Source: Rhizobium glycinendophyticum (GTDB lineage Bacteria > Pseudomonadota > Alphaproteobacteria > Rhizobiales > Rhizobiaceae). Taken from it: 64,000 nt of DNA. Under the pieces are notes generated by a model. It searched no databases. It worked only from the letters and a program-made list of their open reading frames with translations, and had not been told where the DNA came from. The stretch covers positions 1,240,001 to 1,304,000 of the forward strand of contig NZ_VFYP01000001.1 of assembly GCF_006443685.1 (NCBI RefSeq), written 5' to 3'. This document shows, piece after piece, positions 41,940 through 50,357 of the stretch (position 1 is its first letter; every line of letters begins with the position of its first letter). Both the position numbers and the translations under genes were made by a program.

Positions 41940-42388
41940 CCCGCAAACAAAAGAGACTGGCCGTGATCGCCGGCGGCATGAGTTTCATCGTCGCTGCCGT
42001 GCTTCTGGTGATGTTCGCCTTCGGGCAGTCGATTGCTTATTTTTACGTGCCGGGCGACCTGCAGAAGACCGAGGTGAAGCCGGGGACCCGCATCCGCCTC
42101 GGCGGCCTGGTGGAGACCGGCACCGTCAAGCGCGGCGAGGGCTCGAGGGTGACCTTTACCGTCACCGATACGATCGGCGAGGTGCCGGTCACCTATACCG
42201 GCATTCTGCCCGACCTCTTCCGCGAAGGGCAGGGCGTGGTGGCCGAGGGTGTGTTCCGCGACGGCGACCGCATGTTCGTGGCCGATACGGTGCTGGCCAA
42301 GCATGACGAAACCTATATGCCGAAGGACGTGGCCGACCGCCTGAGGGCGCAAGGGGTTCAGCTCGGCGGCAAGGAAGTGGTCCAATGA
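41936..42388 (+). CDS. ccmE: Heme chaperone CcmE (CycJ)
   Basis: A 150-aa membrane-anchored periplasmic protein. An N-terminal anchor ([20 protein letters not shown]), then [40 protein letters not shown] and the heme-binding His with Tyr in [10 protein letters not shown]. It holds heme covalently and passes it to CcmF. It overlaps both ccmI and ccmF by 4 bp. Confidence 0.96.
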   Translation: MTRKQKRLAVIAGGMSFIVAAVLLVMFAFGQSIAYFYVPGDLQKTEVKPGTRIRLGGLVETGTVKRGEGSRVTFTVTDTIGEVPVTYTGILPDLFREGQGVVAEGVFRDGDRMFVADTVLAKHDETYMPKDVADRLRAQGVQLGGKEVVQ

Positions 42389-44373
42389 TCATCGAACTCG
42401 GCCATTATTCTTTGGTGCTGGCGCTGGCGACCAGCCTCGTCGTGTCGATCCTGCCGGTGATCGGGGTGAGGCGCGGCGATGCAGCAATGATGGGCGTCGC
42501 GACGACGGGCACCTATGCCATGTTCCTGCTCGTCGCCTTCTCCTTCGGCGTTCTGACCTGGGGTTATGTCGTCTCCGATTTTTCGGTGAAGAACGTCTTC
42601 GAGAATTCGCATTCGCTGAAACCGATGATCTACAAGATCTCCGGCGTCTGGGGGAACCACGAGGGCTCGATGATGCTCTGGGTGCTGATCCTGACGCTGT
42701 TTTCGACCATGGTGGCGCTGTTCGGCGCCAATCTGCCGGACCGGCTGAAGGCGAATGTGTTGGCCGTTCAGGCCTGGATCACCACCGCCTTTACGCTGTT
42801 CATCCTCTTGACCTCGAATCCCTTCATCCGCCTGTCGCCGATCCCGGCCGAGGGGCAGGACCTGAACCCGGTTCTGCAGGATGTCGGCCTCGCGATCCAT
42901 CCGCCGCTGCTCTATCTCGGTTATGTCGGCTTTTCCGTCTGTTTCTCCTTCGCCATCGCCGCCCTGATCGACGGACGCATCGATGCGGCCTGGGCGCGCT
43001 GGGTGAGGCCCTGGACGCTCGCTGCCTGGGTGTTCCTGACGGCCGGCATTTCGATGGGCTCCTATTGGGCCTATTACGAACTCGGCTGGGGTGGCTGGTG
43101 GTTCTGGGACCCGGTCGAAAACGCCTCCTTCATGCCCTGGCTGGCCGGGACCGCGCTTCTGCATTCCGCGCTCGTCATGGAAAAGCGCGACGCGTTGAAG
43201 ATCTGGACGGTGTTGCTTGCGATCATCGCCTTCTCGCTGTCGCTGCTCGGCACCTTCCTGGTGCGCTCCGGCGTGCTGACGTCGGTCCATGCCTTCGCCA
43301 CGGACCCGACTCGCGGCATCTTCATTCTCGGCATACTCGTGATCTTCATCGGCGGCGCCTTCTCGCTCTTTGCGCTGCGCGCCCCGAGCCTCAAATCCGG
43401 CGGGCTGTTCCAGCCGATCTCGCGCGAAGGCGCGCTGGTGCTGAACAACCTGATCCTGACCGTTTCGACGGCGACCGTGCTGATCGGCACGCTCTATCCG
43501 CTGCTCTTGGAAACGCTGACGGGCGAGAAGATTTCCGTTGGCCCGCCTTTCTTCAACCTCACCTTCGGCCTGTTGATGGTACCACTGCTCTTGGCCGTGC
43601 CTTTCGGGCCTTTCCTCGCCTGGAAACGCGGAGACCTGCTCGCGGCCCTGCAGCGGCTCTACGTGGCGGCGGCGCTCTCGCTCGTGCTCGGTCTCGGCCT
43701 CTGGTATTCGCAGCATGGCGGGCCGGTCATGGCGGTCTTTGGCCTGGCGCTCGGTTTCTTCGTCATCGGCGGTGCGCTCGCCGATCTCTGGACCCGCGCC
43801 GGTTTCGGAAAACACCCGCTCGGCACTGCTTGGAGCCGCCTGAAGGGTCTGCCGCGCTCGGCCTTCGGCACGGCGCTCGCCCATTTCGGCCTCGGCGTTA
43901 CCGTGATCGGCATCGTCGCGGTCTCGACCTTCCAGACCGAACATGTCGTCGAAATGAAACCCGGCATGACGGCGGAAGCCGGGGGCTATGTACTGACCTT
44001 CGACGGCATGCGGGCGGGTAAGGGCCCTAATTACACCGAGGACCAGGGCCATTTCACCATCCGCAAGGCGGGGGTTGCTGTGGCCGATGTCTGGTCGTCG
44101 AAGCGGCTTTATCCGGCACGGCGCATGCCGACGACGGAAGCCGGCATCGTCACTTTCGGTTTCAGCCAGCTCTATGTCTCGCTGGGTGATCCCATGGCAG
44201 ACGGCGGTATCGTGGTGCGCATCTGGTGGAAGCCGTGGATTCTCTGCATCTGGTACGGCACGCTGGTCATGATGGCGGGCGGGATTGTCTCTCTGTCGGA
44301 TCGGAGATTGAGAGTTGGCGCGCCGAAGCGGGCGAAGGTTGCGGCGAAGGCTCCGCTGGAGGCGGCGGAATGA
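42385..44373 (+). CDS. ccmF: Heme lyase subunit CcmF (CycK)
   Basis: A 662-aa integral membrane protein with about 15 hydrophobic segments. The tryptophan-rich WWD motif is [20 protein letters not shown]. Flanking heme-ligand histidines are in [12 protein letters not shown] and [10 protein letters not shown]. It attaches heme to apocytochrome c in the periplasm with CcmH and CcmI. It overlaps ccmE and ccmH by 4 bp each. Confidence 0.96.
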   Translation: MIIELGHYSLVLALATSLVVSILPVIGVRRGDAAMMGVATTGTYAMFLLVAFSFGVLTWGYVVSDFSVKNVFENSHSLKPMIYKISGVWGNHEGSMMLWVLILTLFSTMVALFGANLPDRLKANVLAVQAWITTAFTLFILLTSNPFIRLSPIPAEGQDLNPVLQDVGLAIHPPLLYLGYVGFSVCFSFAIAALIDGRIDAAWARWVRPWTLAAWVFLTAGISMGSYWAYYELGWGGWWFWDPVENASFMPWLAGTALLHSALVMEKRDALKIWTVLLAIIAFSLSLLGTFLVRSGVLTSVHAFATDPTRGIFILGILVIFIGGAFSLFALRAPSLKSGGLFQPISREGALVLNNLILTVSTATVLIGTLYPLLLETLTGEKISVGPPFFNLTFGLLMVPLLLAVPFGPFLAWKRGDLLAALQRLYVAAALSLVLGLGLWYSQHGGPVMAVFGLALGFFVIGGALADLWTRAGFGKHPLGTAWSRLKGLPRSAFGTALAHFGLGVTVIGIVAVSTFQTEHVVEMKPGMTAEAGGYVLTFDGMRAGKGPNYTEDQGHFTIRKAGVAVADVWSSKRLYPARRMPTTEAGIVTFGFSQLYVSLGDPMADGGIVVRIWWKPWILCIWYGTLVMMAGGIVSLSDRRLRVGAPKRAKVAAKAPLEAAE

Positions 44374-44969
44374 GCGTGGGCAAGAACCCCTCCCCAACCC
44401 CTCCCCACAAGGGGGAGGGGCTTCTGCGGCGCGTGCTGGTTTCGACGGCGAGACGCGTGGCTTCCACGGGTCTTCTCCCCCCTTGTGGGGGAGATGGCCG
44501 GCAGGCCAGAGGGGGACTTAGGGCCGCGTTCCTCACGCTCGTCCTCCTGCTCACCCCCATCCACGCCTTCGCCGTCAACCCTGACGAGGTACTGGCGGAT
44601 CCGGTGCTCGAACATCGGGCGCGGACAATCTCGGCGGAACTGCGCTGCATGGTTTGCCAGAACCAGTCGATCGACGACAGCAATGCCGAATTGGCGCGCG
44701 ATCTGCGCGTCGTGGTGCGCGAGCGGCTGGTAGGTGGCGATACGGATGAACAGGTGATTGACTATGTGGTGTCGCGTTACGGCGAATTCGTGCTGCTGAA
44801 GCCGCGGCTGAGTGTGAAGACGCTGGCGCTATGGGGCGCACCGGCGGCGCTGGTGTTGGTCGGGCTGCTTGTGGCCTTTGTTGCGGCGCGCAGGCGCGCG
44901 GTGCAGCCGTCGGTAAAACTTTCGGCGGAAGAGGAAGCCCGGCTCGGTAAGCTGCTCGACGGGGAGTGA
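44370..44969 (+). CDS. ccmH: Cytochrome c maturation protein CcmH (CycL) with repeat-derived N-terminal extension
   Basis: A 199-aa frame. The conserved part starts at the signal segment [20 protein letters not shown], then [20 protein letters not shown] with the redox CVCQ-type pair C-M-V-C, and a C-terminal transmembrane helix ([20 protein letters not shown]). It keeps the CXXCH of apocytochromes reduced. The first 50 residues ([20 protein letters not shown] onward) are unlike CcmH; they are translated from palindromic repeats at 44385-44520. The ATGA overlap with ccmF remains in place. How the signal functions behind this extension is open; an internal GTG start is possible. Confidence 0.88.
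   Translation: MSVGKNPSPTPPHKGEGLLRRVLVSTARRVASTGLLPPCGGDGRQARGGLRAAFLTLVLLLTPIHAFAVNPDEVLADPVLEHRARTISAELRCMVCQNQSIDDSNAELARDLRVVVRERLVGGDTDEQVIDYVVSRYGEFVLLKPRLSVKTLALWGAPAALVLVGLLVAFVAARRRAVQPSVKLSAEEEARLGKLLDGE
44385..44520. repeat. Composite palindromic repeat in frame within ccmH
   Basis: CCCCTCCCCACAAGGGGGAG followed by CTCCCCCCTTGTGGGGGAGA and TGGCCGGCAGGCCAGAGGGG. The second block (44475-44515) is identical to intergenic 8621-8661. The whole insert keeps the frame open. Confidence 0.85.
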
Positions 44970-46178
44970 TCAGACGGGTTTCGAACCGGAGTGGCCGTCG
45001 ATCGGCTGGGGGGAGCGTGTGAGCCCATGTTCCTCCTGTGCCTCGAAGAGAATGGTGGCATAAGCTCCCGCCTCGGCGCGATTTCCCACTTGAAAGCGCG
45101 CCTTGTGCCCTTCGGCAATGGCTTTCACGACCGTGAGCCCGAGGCCAGATCCGCCGAGGTCGCGGCCGTTCGGCGCTTCGCTTCGCCAGAACATGTCGAA
45201 CGAAGAATGGGCTACATCCGACGGCAATCGGGGGCCGTGGTCGGTGACGGAAATGAAGGACCGACCGGCTTCGTCCACTCCGGTGCGAACCTCTATAGGT
45301 CCAAAGTCCCCCGCATATCGGCGCGCGTTTTCCAGGAGAGCGAGAAGAGCCTGGCGGAAACGGGGAGGATCGATGTTGGCCGGCGCGGGTGACAGGTCCA
45401 TTCGGCAGTCGATTGCGCTTCCCGCAGACGCCTGAAACAGGCTCAGCGTATCAGAAACATGCAGCGCCAGATCGGTAGACGTGGTTGCCGTGATAAAATT
45501 GGCGGTGCCCGCCATCGACAGCGTGTTGAGCTGGTCTACGACCCCCGACATGCTTTGCGCTTGCAGGAGCAGCGCCCGCACGCGCTCCTCGCTCACCTCG
45601 AGCACCCCATCTGCCATCGCCTGCAGATTGCCCTGCAAGACGGTCAGCGGCGTGCGCAGTTCATGCGCGACCGCTCTGGAATTGAACTTCAAACGGGTTT
45701 CCAACTGGAGCAGTTCGCTCGCTAATCGGTTGAACGTCGTTGCAAGCGCTTCGACCTCTTTCGTCGCGCCCGGCTCCACCTCTACCCGAAAATCACCCTG
45801 TCGGATCTGTTCTGCGGCTGCAGTCAGTCTGGTCAGAGGTGCTACAATTCTGTAGGCCAGAACCACCCCTATGACGCTCGTGAATACGATCAGGGCGAAG
45901 CCGAACCCCAGTACGCCGACAACCGGTGCTCCCTCCGTCTGCTCCTCCAGTTGCGGATAGAGTGCAACCAGGGCTGTTAGGGCTTTCGTCTCAGGAACCT
46001 CACCCTTGTTGAGGCTTGTCCAAGCCGATCTGGCGTCGGGCGGAAGGCTCTCTATCGCAGAAAGTTCGGCGTGGTCGATATACCAATCGACTGAAAGGAA
46101 GAGCAGCGCAATCGTGATGATCTGCGTGAAAGACACCAGCGCTGCGGCCAGTATAAAGAGGGAAGGCCGTTTAGACAT
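44970..46178 (-). CDS. Sensor histidine kinase of a two-component pair beside PAP2
   Basis: A 402-aa kinase. The first transmembrane helix is LFILAAALVSFTQIITIALL, a short periplasmic loop of about 70 residues follows, and the second helix is VLGFGFALIVFTSVIGVVLA. The HAMP domain is LTRLTAAAEQIRQGDFRVEV. The H-box is AVAHELRTPLTVL, then LLALLENARRY, and GGSGLGLTVVKAI. It starts within the response regulator stop (8-bp overlap). The signal is not known; its place beside a lipid phosphatase suggests an envelope stimulus. Confidence 0.9.
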   Translation of the reverse strand: MSKRPSLFILAAALVSFTQIITIALLFLSVDWYIDHAELSAIESLPPDARSAWTSLNKGEVPETKALTALVALYPQLEEQTEGAPVVGVLGFGFALIVFTSVIGVVLAYRIVAPLTRLTAAAEQIRQGDFRVEVEPGATKEVEALATTFNRLASELLQLETRLKFNSRAVAHELRTPLTVLQGNLQAMADGVLEVSEERVRALLLQAQSMSGVVDQLNTLSMAGTANFITATTSTDLALHVSDTLSLFQASAGSAIDCRMDLSPAPANIDPPRFRQALLALLENARRYAGDFGPIEVRTGVDEAGRSFISVTDHGPRLPSDVAHSSFDMFWRSEAPNGRDLGGSGLGLTVVKAIAEGHKARFQVGNRAEAGAYATILFEAQEEHGLTRSPQPIDGHSGSKPV

Positions 46179-46869
46179 CCGTCGATCTCGCGAAGCGGTA
46201 GCCTATCCCGCGGACCGTGGTGATGTAGCCGCTCTGGCCGCAATCCGTTAGTTTTCGCCTCAGATTGGCAATATGCGTATCGACGGTGCGATCGAGAGCC
46301 TCGCTTTCGGGCATGCAGGCATCCAGCAGGAACGCTCTCTGAAACGTTTTGAAGGGAGAACGGACGAAGCAGACAAGCAGACGGAATTCCGTGGCCGTCA
46401 GCGACAGTTCGAGCCGGCCGCTCTCCGTTGAAGTCATCGCGATGTGTGAATCGAGGTGAACTTCGATCTGGTCGTGACGGATCACCTCACTGCCTGCGAT
46501 CCCTCTTGTGCGCTTGAGCACGGCACCCACACGCGCGACGACCTCCTGAGGGTTGAACGGTTTGGTGACATAGTCATCGGCACCAAGCTTGAGACCCAGC
46601 AGCTTGTCCGTGTCGTCATCCATCGCAGACACGAAGATGACCGGGACTGGCGAATCGCGCCTGATTTTCGCCAAGAGATCGAAGCCGTCGATATCCGGCA
46701 GACCGACATCGAGGAGCACCAGATCCGGTCGCAACATCTGCAGATGGGCGAGCGCGGTCTGGCCGGTCGATGCTCTCACAGCTCGGTAACCGGACCTCGC
46801 CAGGTATCTTTCCAGCAGGAGTGCGATCTCCGGGTCATCCTCGACCACAAGCACGAGTGATGAAATCAT
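46171..46869 (-). CDS. OmpR-family response regulator beside PAP2
   Basis: A 232-aa regulator with VLVVEDDPEIALLLERYLAR, phosphorylation Asp in LVLLDVGLPDIDGFDL, and DDYVTKPFNPQEVVARV. The winged helix has SLTATEFRLLVCFVRSPFKT and ends TTVRGIGYRFARSTDV. The ATG at 46869 (MISSLVLVVED) is preferred to a longer frame from 46926. It overlaps the kinase and is divergent from the PAP2 gene, a likely target. Confidence 0.9.
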   Translation of the reverse strand: MISSLVLVVEDDPEIALLLERYLARSGYRAVRASTGQTALAHLQMLRPDLVLLDVGLPDIDGFDLLAKIRRDSPVPVIFVSAMDDDTDKLLGLKLGADDYVTKPFNPQEVVARVGAVLKRTRGIAGSEVIRHDQIEVHLDSHIAMTSTESGRLELSLTATEFRLLVCFVRSPFKTFQRAFLLDACMPESEALDRTVDTHIANLRRKLTDCGQSGYITTVRGIGYRFARSTDV

Positions 46870-46964
46870 GATCAGGCTCACGGCTTCCGACAGGCCCTTC
46901 TCCGGCTCTCCGCCAAATCTTGGCATTCCGGCGCAAAAACATGTTTCTCACCGAGGAACTTGTG

Positions 46965-47708
46965 ATGCAACTCGCCAACGTAAACAACTTCGAAAAACCC
47001 GTTTCGCATGGGGCGGAAGAAAAGGCGCGCGATTTCCTTCCAGCCGCGCTTATTCTTCTCGGCTTTGTCTCCATAGTCTTTGCGGCCGTGCCGGAACTTG
47101 ATCTGATGACAAGCCGGTTTTTCTGGGACGAGCAGAATGGTTTTGACACGGGGAAAAACCCGCTCCTCATCGCTTTCCGTGACATCAACAGGTTATTGCC
47201 CTGGATATTGATCGGCACGGCCACGGCGTTGCTGATCGCCAATGGCTTCATGGGACATCTGAGGCGCCTTGCTCCACCGCACAAGTTGCTTTTCGTCATC
47301 ACGTTCTTCGCCATCGGCCCTGGATTGGGCGTCGAGGCGATCAAGGCGTTGGTCGGGCGAGCCCGCCCGAGGGCGCTTGAGGGCTTCGGTGGCAATGCGG
47401 TCTTCACGCCGCCCTGGGAAATCAGCGATCAATGCCTGCGCAACTCCTCATTCATTTCAGGCGAGGCGGCGAGTGCCTTTGCACTGCTGACACTCGTGGT
47501 TTTCGTCGCGCCACGATACGCAAAGATCTACCTCGCAGCCATAGGAGTGCTTGCCGCAGCCTTCTCGTTCAACCGGGTCGTCTTTGGCGCGCACTTCCTC
47601 TCGGACGTGGTCATCGGGTGGCATGTGATGTGGGTTTTGGCGCTCCTGCTCTGGCGGGTGTTCTCAAGGAGCGCATCGCAGATTGATGCCGTTTTCTGCC
47701 GCAAATGA
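46965..47708 (+). CDS. PAP2-family phosphatase (LpxE/LpxF-like candidate)
   Basis: A 247-aa integral membrane protein. Signatures are KALVGRARPRALEGFGG, SSFISGEAASAFALL and RVVFGAHFLSDVVIGW. As in the PAP2 protein at 18.3-19.2 kb the second signature has SGE where many have SGH. Related rhizobial enzymes remove phosphate from lipid A or other lipids. The ATG at 46965 follows GAGGA; other in-frame starts lie at 46920 and 46941. It is divergent from the two-component pair. Confidence 0.85.
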   Translation: MQLANVNNFEKPVSHGAEEKARDFLPAALILLGFVSIVFAAVPELDLMTSRFFWDEQNGFDTGKNPLLIAFRDINRLLPWILIGTATALLIANGFMGHLRRLAPPHKLLFVITFFAIGPGLGVEAIKALVGRARPRALEGFGGNAVFTPPWEISDQCLRNSSFISGEAASAFALLTLVVFVAPRYAKIYLAAIGVLAAAFSFNRVVFGAHFLSDVVIGWHVMWVLALLLWRVFSRSASQIDAVFCRK

Positions 47709-47896
47709 AGCTAATTCTGCATCGTTGTAGACGGTCCGCTGCTCTTTGAAGCGCTGGTCGCTTCCATCTTGGCCTGGACTTGGATCCGCCGCCTCTGCTC
47801 GTCTTGGCTTATCCCAAAGATTACCAACAATTCATGCTCCGTACAGTTCGCCGTAACGTGACGGGTTCTATATCTCTCCTCATCCACCGCTTCCAA

Positions 47897-47915
47897 CCAC
47901 CGGACAGTCCGGTGG
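47897..47915. promoter_or_regulatory. Perfect inverted repeat upstream of degP
   Basis: CCACCGGAC A GTCCGGTGG, two 9-bp arms around one base, 33 bp before the degP start. A regulator site or an mRNA hairpin. Confidence 0.5.
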
Positions 47916-47948
47916 CTCCAGTCAGAAGAACAGATGAAGGTAGATCCC

Positions 47949-49502
47949 ATGTCTGAGAATAACGGTCGCTCCCTCAAGTCGATCCTCAAGAATTCAACCG
48001 CTGCCGGTCTTGCTGGCCTGATGCTGGTGAGTGCAGCGCCCTTCGCCGCCGTCCCGGCTATCGCCGCCCCGGTCGAGGTCAACGCGCCGCAGGTGCCGAG
48101 CTTCGGTGATGTGGTCCAGGCCGTGCTTCCTGCCGTCGTTTCCGTCCGCGTCCAGTCGAATGTGCAGCCGGCCTCCAACGATGAGAGCAATTTCTCCTTC
48201 AATTTCGGCGGTCGCGGTTTCGACGAACTGCCGGACGATCATCCGCTGAAGCGCTTCTTCCGTGAGTTCGGCGGCCCCGGCGCCGGTCCGGAAGAAGGCC
48301 GTCCCGGCCGTCCGCCGCACGGTGACCATGGTCCCGGCCGTCTGCGCCCGACCGCCCAGGGCTCCGGCTTCTTCATCTCCGAAGACGGCTACATCGTCAC
48401 CAACAATCACGTTGTCGACGATGGCGCAGCCTTCACGGTCGTGCTGAACGACGGCAAGGAATATGACGCCAAGCTGGTCGGCAAGGACAGCCGCACGGAT
48501 CTCGCGCTGCTGAAGGTCGACGAGCCCAAGGTCAAGTTCACCTATGTGCAGTTTGCCGACGACTCGAAGGTTCGCGTCGGTGACTGGGTCGTTGCCGTCG
48601 GCAACCCCTTCGGCCTCGGTGGCACGGTGACCGCCGGTATCATCTCGGCTCGCGGCCGCAATATCGGCTCCGGCCCCTATGACGATTACCTGCAGATCGA
48701 CGCGGCGGTGAACCGCGGCAACTCGGGCGGCCCTGGCTTCAACCTGAACGGCGAAGTCGTCGGCATCAACACCGCGATCTTCTCCCCCTCGGGCGGCAAT
48801 GTGGGTATTGCCTTTGCCATCCCCGCCTCGGTCGCCAAGGACGTCATCGCCAAGCTCAAGGACACCGGCACGGTGTCGCGTGGCTGGCTCGGAGTGCAGA
48901 TCCAGCCGGTGACCAAGGACATCGCTGACAGCCTCGGCCTGGCCGAAGACAGTGGCGCCCTCGTGGTTGCTCCGCAGGCGGGCTCTCCGGGTGAAAAGGC
49001 CGGCATCAAGCAGGGTGACGTCGTGACCGCCGTCAATGGCGATCCGGTCAAGGATCCGCGTGATCTCGCCCGCCGCATCGCAGCCTTTGCCCCGGATACC
49101 ACCGTCGATGTGTCGCTGTGGCGTGACGGCAAGGCAACCGAAGTGAAGGTGAAGCTCGGCGAACTGCCGGCCGACCAGTCGGCCAGCGCCGAAACGGAGA
49201 ACAACGCGGCGCCCGCTCCGGAAGCCGAGCAGGAACTGTCGAGCCTCGGCCTCTCCGTTCGCCCCGCTGACGGCGGCAAGGGCCTGGCGATTGTCGATGT
49301 CGATCCCGACAGCGATGCCGCCGACAAGGGCCTGAAGTCCGGCGAGACCATCACCTCGGTCAACAACCAGGAAGTTTCCTCGGTCGCCGACGTTCAGAAG
49401 GTGATCGATCAGGCCAAGAAGGACGGCCGCACCCGGGCGCTGTTCCAGGTGGAATCGGAAGCCGGTAGCCGCTTCGTGGCCTTGCCGATCAACCAGGGTT
49501 GA
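47949..49502 (+). CDS. degP: Periplasmic serine protease/chaperone DegP (Do family)
   Basis: A 517-aa HtrA protease that clears misfolded periplasmic proteins. A signal-like hydrophobic segment (AAGLAGLMLVSAAPFAAVPA) ends near AIAAPVE. The catalytic triad is His154 (TNNHVVDDG), Asp184 (RTDLALLKV) and Ser259 (RGNSGGPGF). A His/Gly/Pro-rich loop (GRPPHGDHGPGR) precedes it. Two PDZ domains follow (SRGWLGVQIQPVTKDIADSL; LGLSVRPADGGKGLAIVDVD). The ATG at 47949 has GAAGGTAG upstream; 47934 is also possible. Confidence 0.96.
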   Translation: MSENNGRSLKSILKNSTAAGLAGLMLVSAAPFAAVPAIAAPVEVNAPQVPSFGDVVQAVLPAVVSVRVQSNVQPASNDESNFSFNFGGRGFDELPDDHPLKRFFREFGGPGAGPEEGRPGRPPHGDHGPGRLRPTAQGSGFFISEDGYIVTNNHVVDDGAAFTVVLNDGKEYDAKLVGKDSRTDLALLKVDEPKVKFTYVQFADDSKVRVGDWVVAVGNPFGLGGTVTAGIISARGRNIGSGPYDDYLQIDAAVNRGNSGGPGFNLNGEVVGINTAIFSPSGGNVGIAFAIPASVAKDVIAKLKDTGTVSRGWLGVQIQPVTKDIADSLGLAEDSGALVVAPQAGSPGEKAGIKQGDVVTAVNGDPVKDPRDLARRIAAFAPDTTVDVSLWRDGKATEVKVKLGELPADQSASAETENNAAPAPEAEQELSSLGLSVRPADGGKGLAIVDVDPDSDAADKGLKSGETITSVNNQEVSSVADVQKVIDQAKKDGRTRALFQVESEAGSRFVALPINQG

Positions 49503-49517
49503 TGCTGCAATGAACGA

Positions 49518-49556
49518 GGGCGCCGGCGGTCTTGGACCGGCGGCGCCCTTTTTCGT
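49518..49556 (+). terminator. Terminator after degP
   Basis: GGGCGCCGGCGGTC TTGG ACCGGCGGCGCCC then TTTTT. A long GC-rich hairpin with one imperfect position. Confidence 0.85.
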
Positions 49557-49597
49557 GTCCGGCGGTCCAGCCGCCACCATCAGGGAAAGGACGAAGC

Positions 49598-50356
49598 ATG
49601 GGGATCGTGGAACAAGGACAGTCGTCCGGCGGTGAAACCGGCTATACGGTGGCAAACACCGACGCTAATGTCGCCCGCATGAAAATACTTGTCATCGAAG
49701 ACGACCTCGAAGCCGCAGCCTACATGACCAAGGCCTTTCGCGAGGCCGGCATTGTCGCCGATCATGCGAGCGACGGCGAAAGCGGCCTCTTCATGGGCTC
49801 GGAAAACACCTATGACGTGATGGTGGTCGACCGCATGCTGCCGCGCCGCGACGGGCTCTCGGTCATCAGCGAACTGCGCAAGCGCGGTGTCGAGACACCG
49901 GTTTTGATCCTATCGGCGCTCGGCCAGGTCGACGACCGCGTCACGGGACTGCGGGCAGGGGGCGACGACTACTTGCCGAAGCCCTACGCCTTTTCTGAAC
50001 TGCTCGCCCGCGTTGAAGTGCTCGGCCGCCGCAAGGGCAAGCCGGAACAGGACATGGTCTACCGCGTCGGCGACCTGGAACTCGACCGGCTCTCCCACGA
50101 CGTGAAGCGTGCCGGCAAGGAGATCCTGCTGCAGCCGCGCGAATTCCGACTGCTGGAATATCTGATGAAGAATGCTGGCCAGGTGGTGACCCGCACCATG
50201 CTGCTCGAAAACGTCTGGGACTATCACTTCGACCCGCAGACCAATGTCATCGACGTGCATGTCTCGCGGCTGCGCTCGAAGATCGAGAAGGATTTCGACC
50301 GGCCGCTTCTGAAGACCGTGCGCGGTGCCGGCTACATGATCAAGGACGAAGGCTGA
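49598..50356 (+). CDS. OmpR-family response regulator
   Basis: A 252-aa regulator. The receiver begins at MKILVIEDDLEAAAYMTKAF; the phosphorylation Asp is in VMVVDRMLPRRDGLSV, and YLPKPYAFSEL carries the conserved Lys. The winged helix has LLQPREFRLLEYLMKNAGQV and ends TVRGAGYMIKDEG. An N-terminal extension of 27 residues precedes the receiver if ATG 49598 (AAAGGA site) is used; ATG 49679 gives the standard form but has no site. It pairs with the kinase that follows at once. Confidence 0.92.
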   Translation: MGIVEQGQSSGGETGYTVANTDANVARMKILVIEDDLEAAAYMTKAFREAGIVADHASDGESGLFMGSENTYDVMVVDRMLPRRDGLSVISELRKRGVETPVLILSALGQVDDRVTGLRAGGDDYLPKPYAFSELLARVEVLGRRKGKPEQDMVYRVGDLELDRLSHDVKRAGKEILLQPREFRLLEYLMKNAGQVVTRTMLLENVWDYHFDPQTNVIDVHVSRLRSKIEKDFDRPLLKTVRGAGYMIKDEG

Positions 50357-50357
50357 C

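Noticed and set aside
42358..44397. A 679-aa open frame on the minus strand
   Set aside because: Antisense to ccmF; Arg/Gln/Glu-rich without domains.
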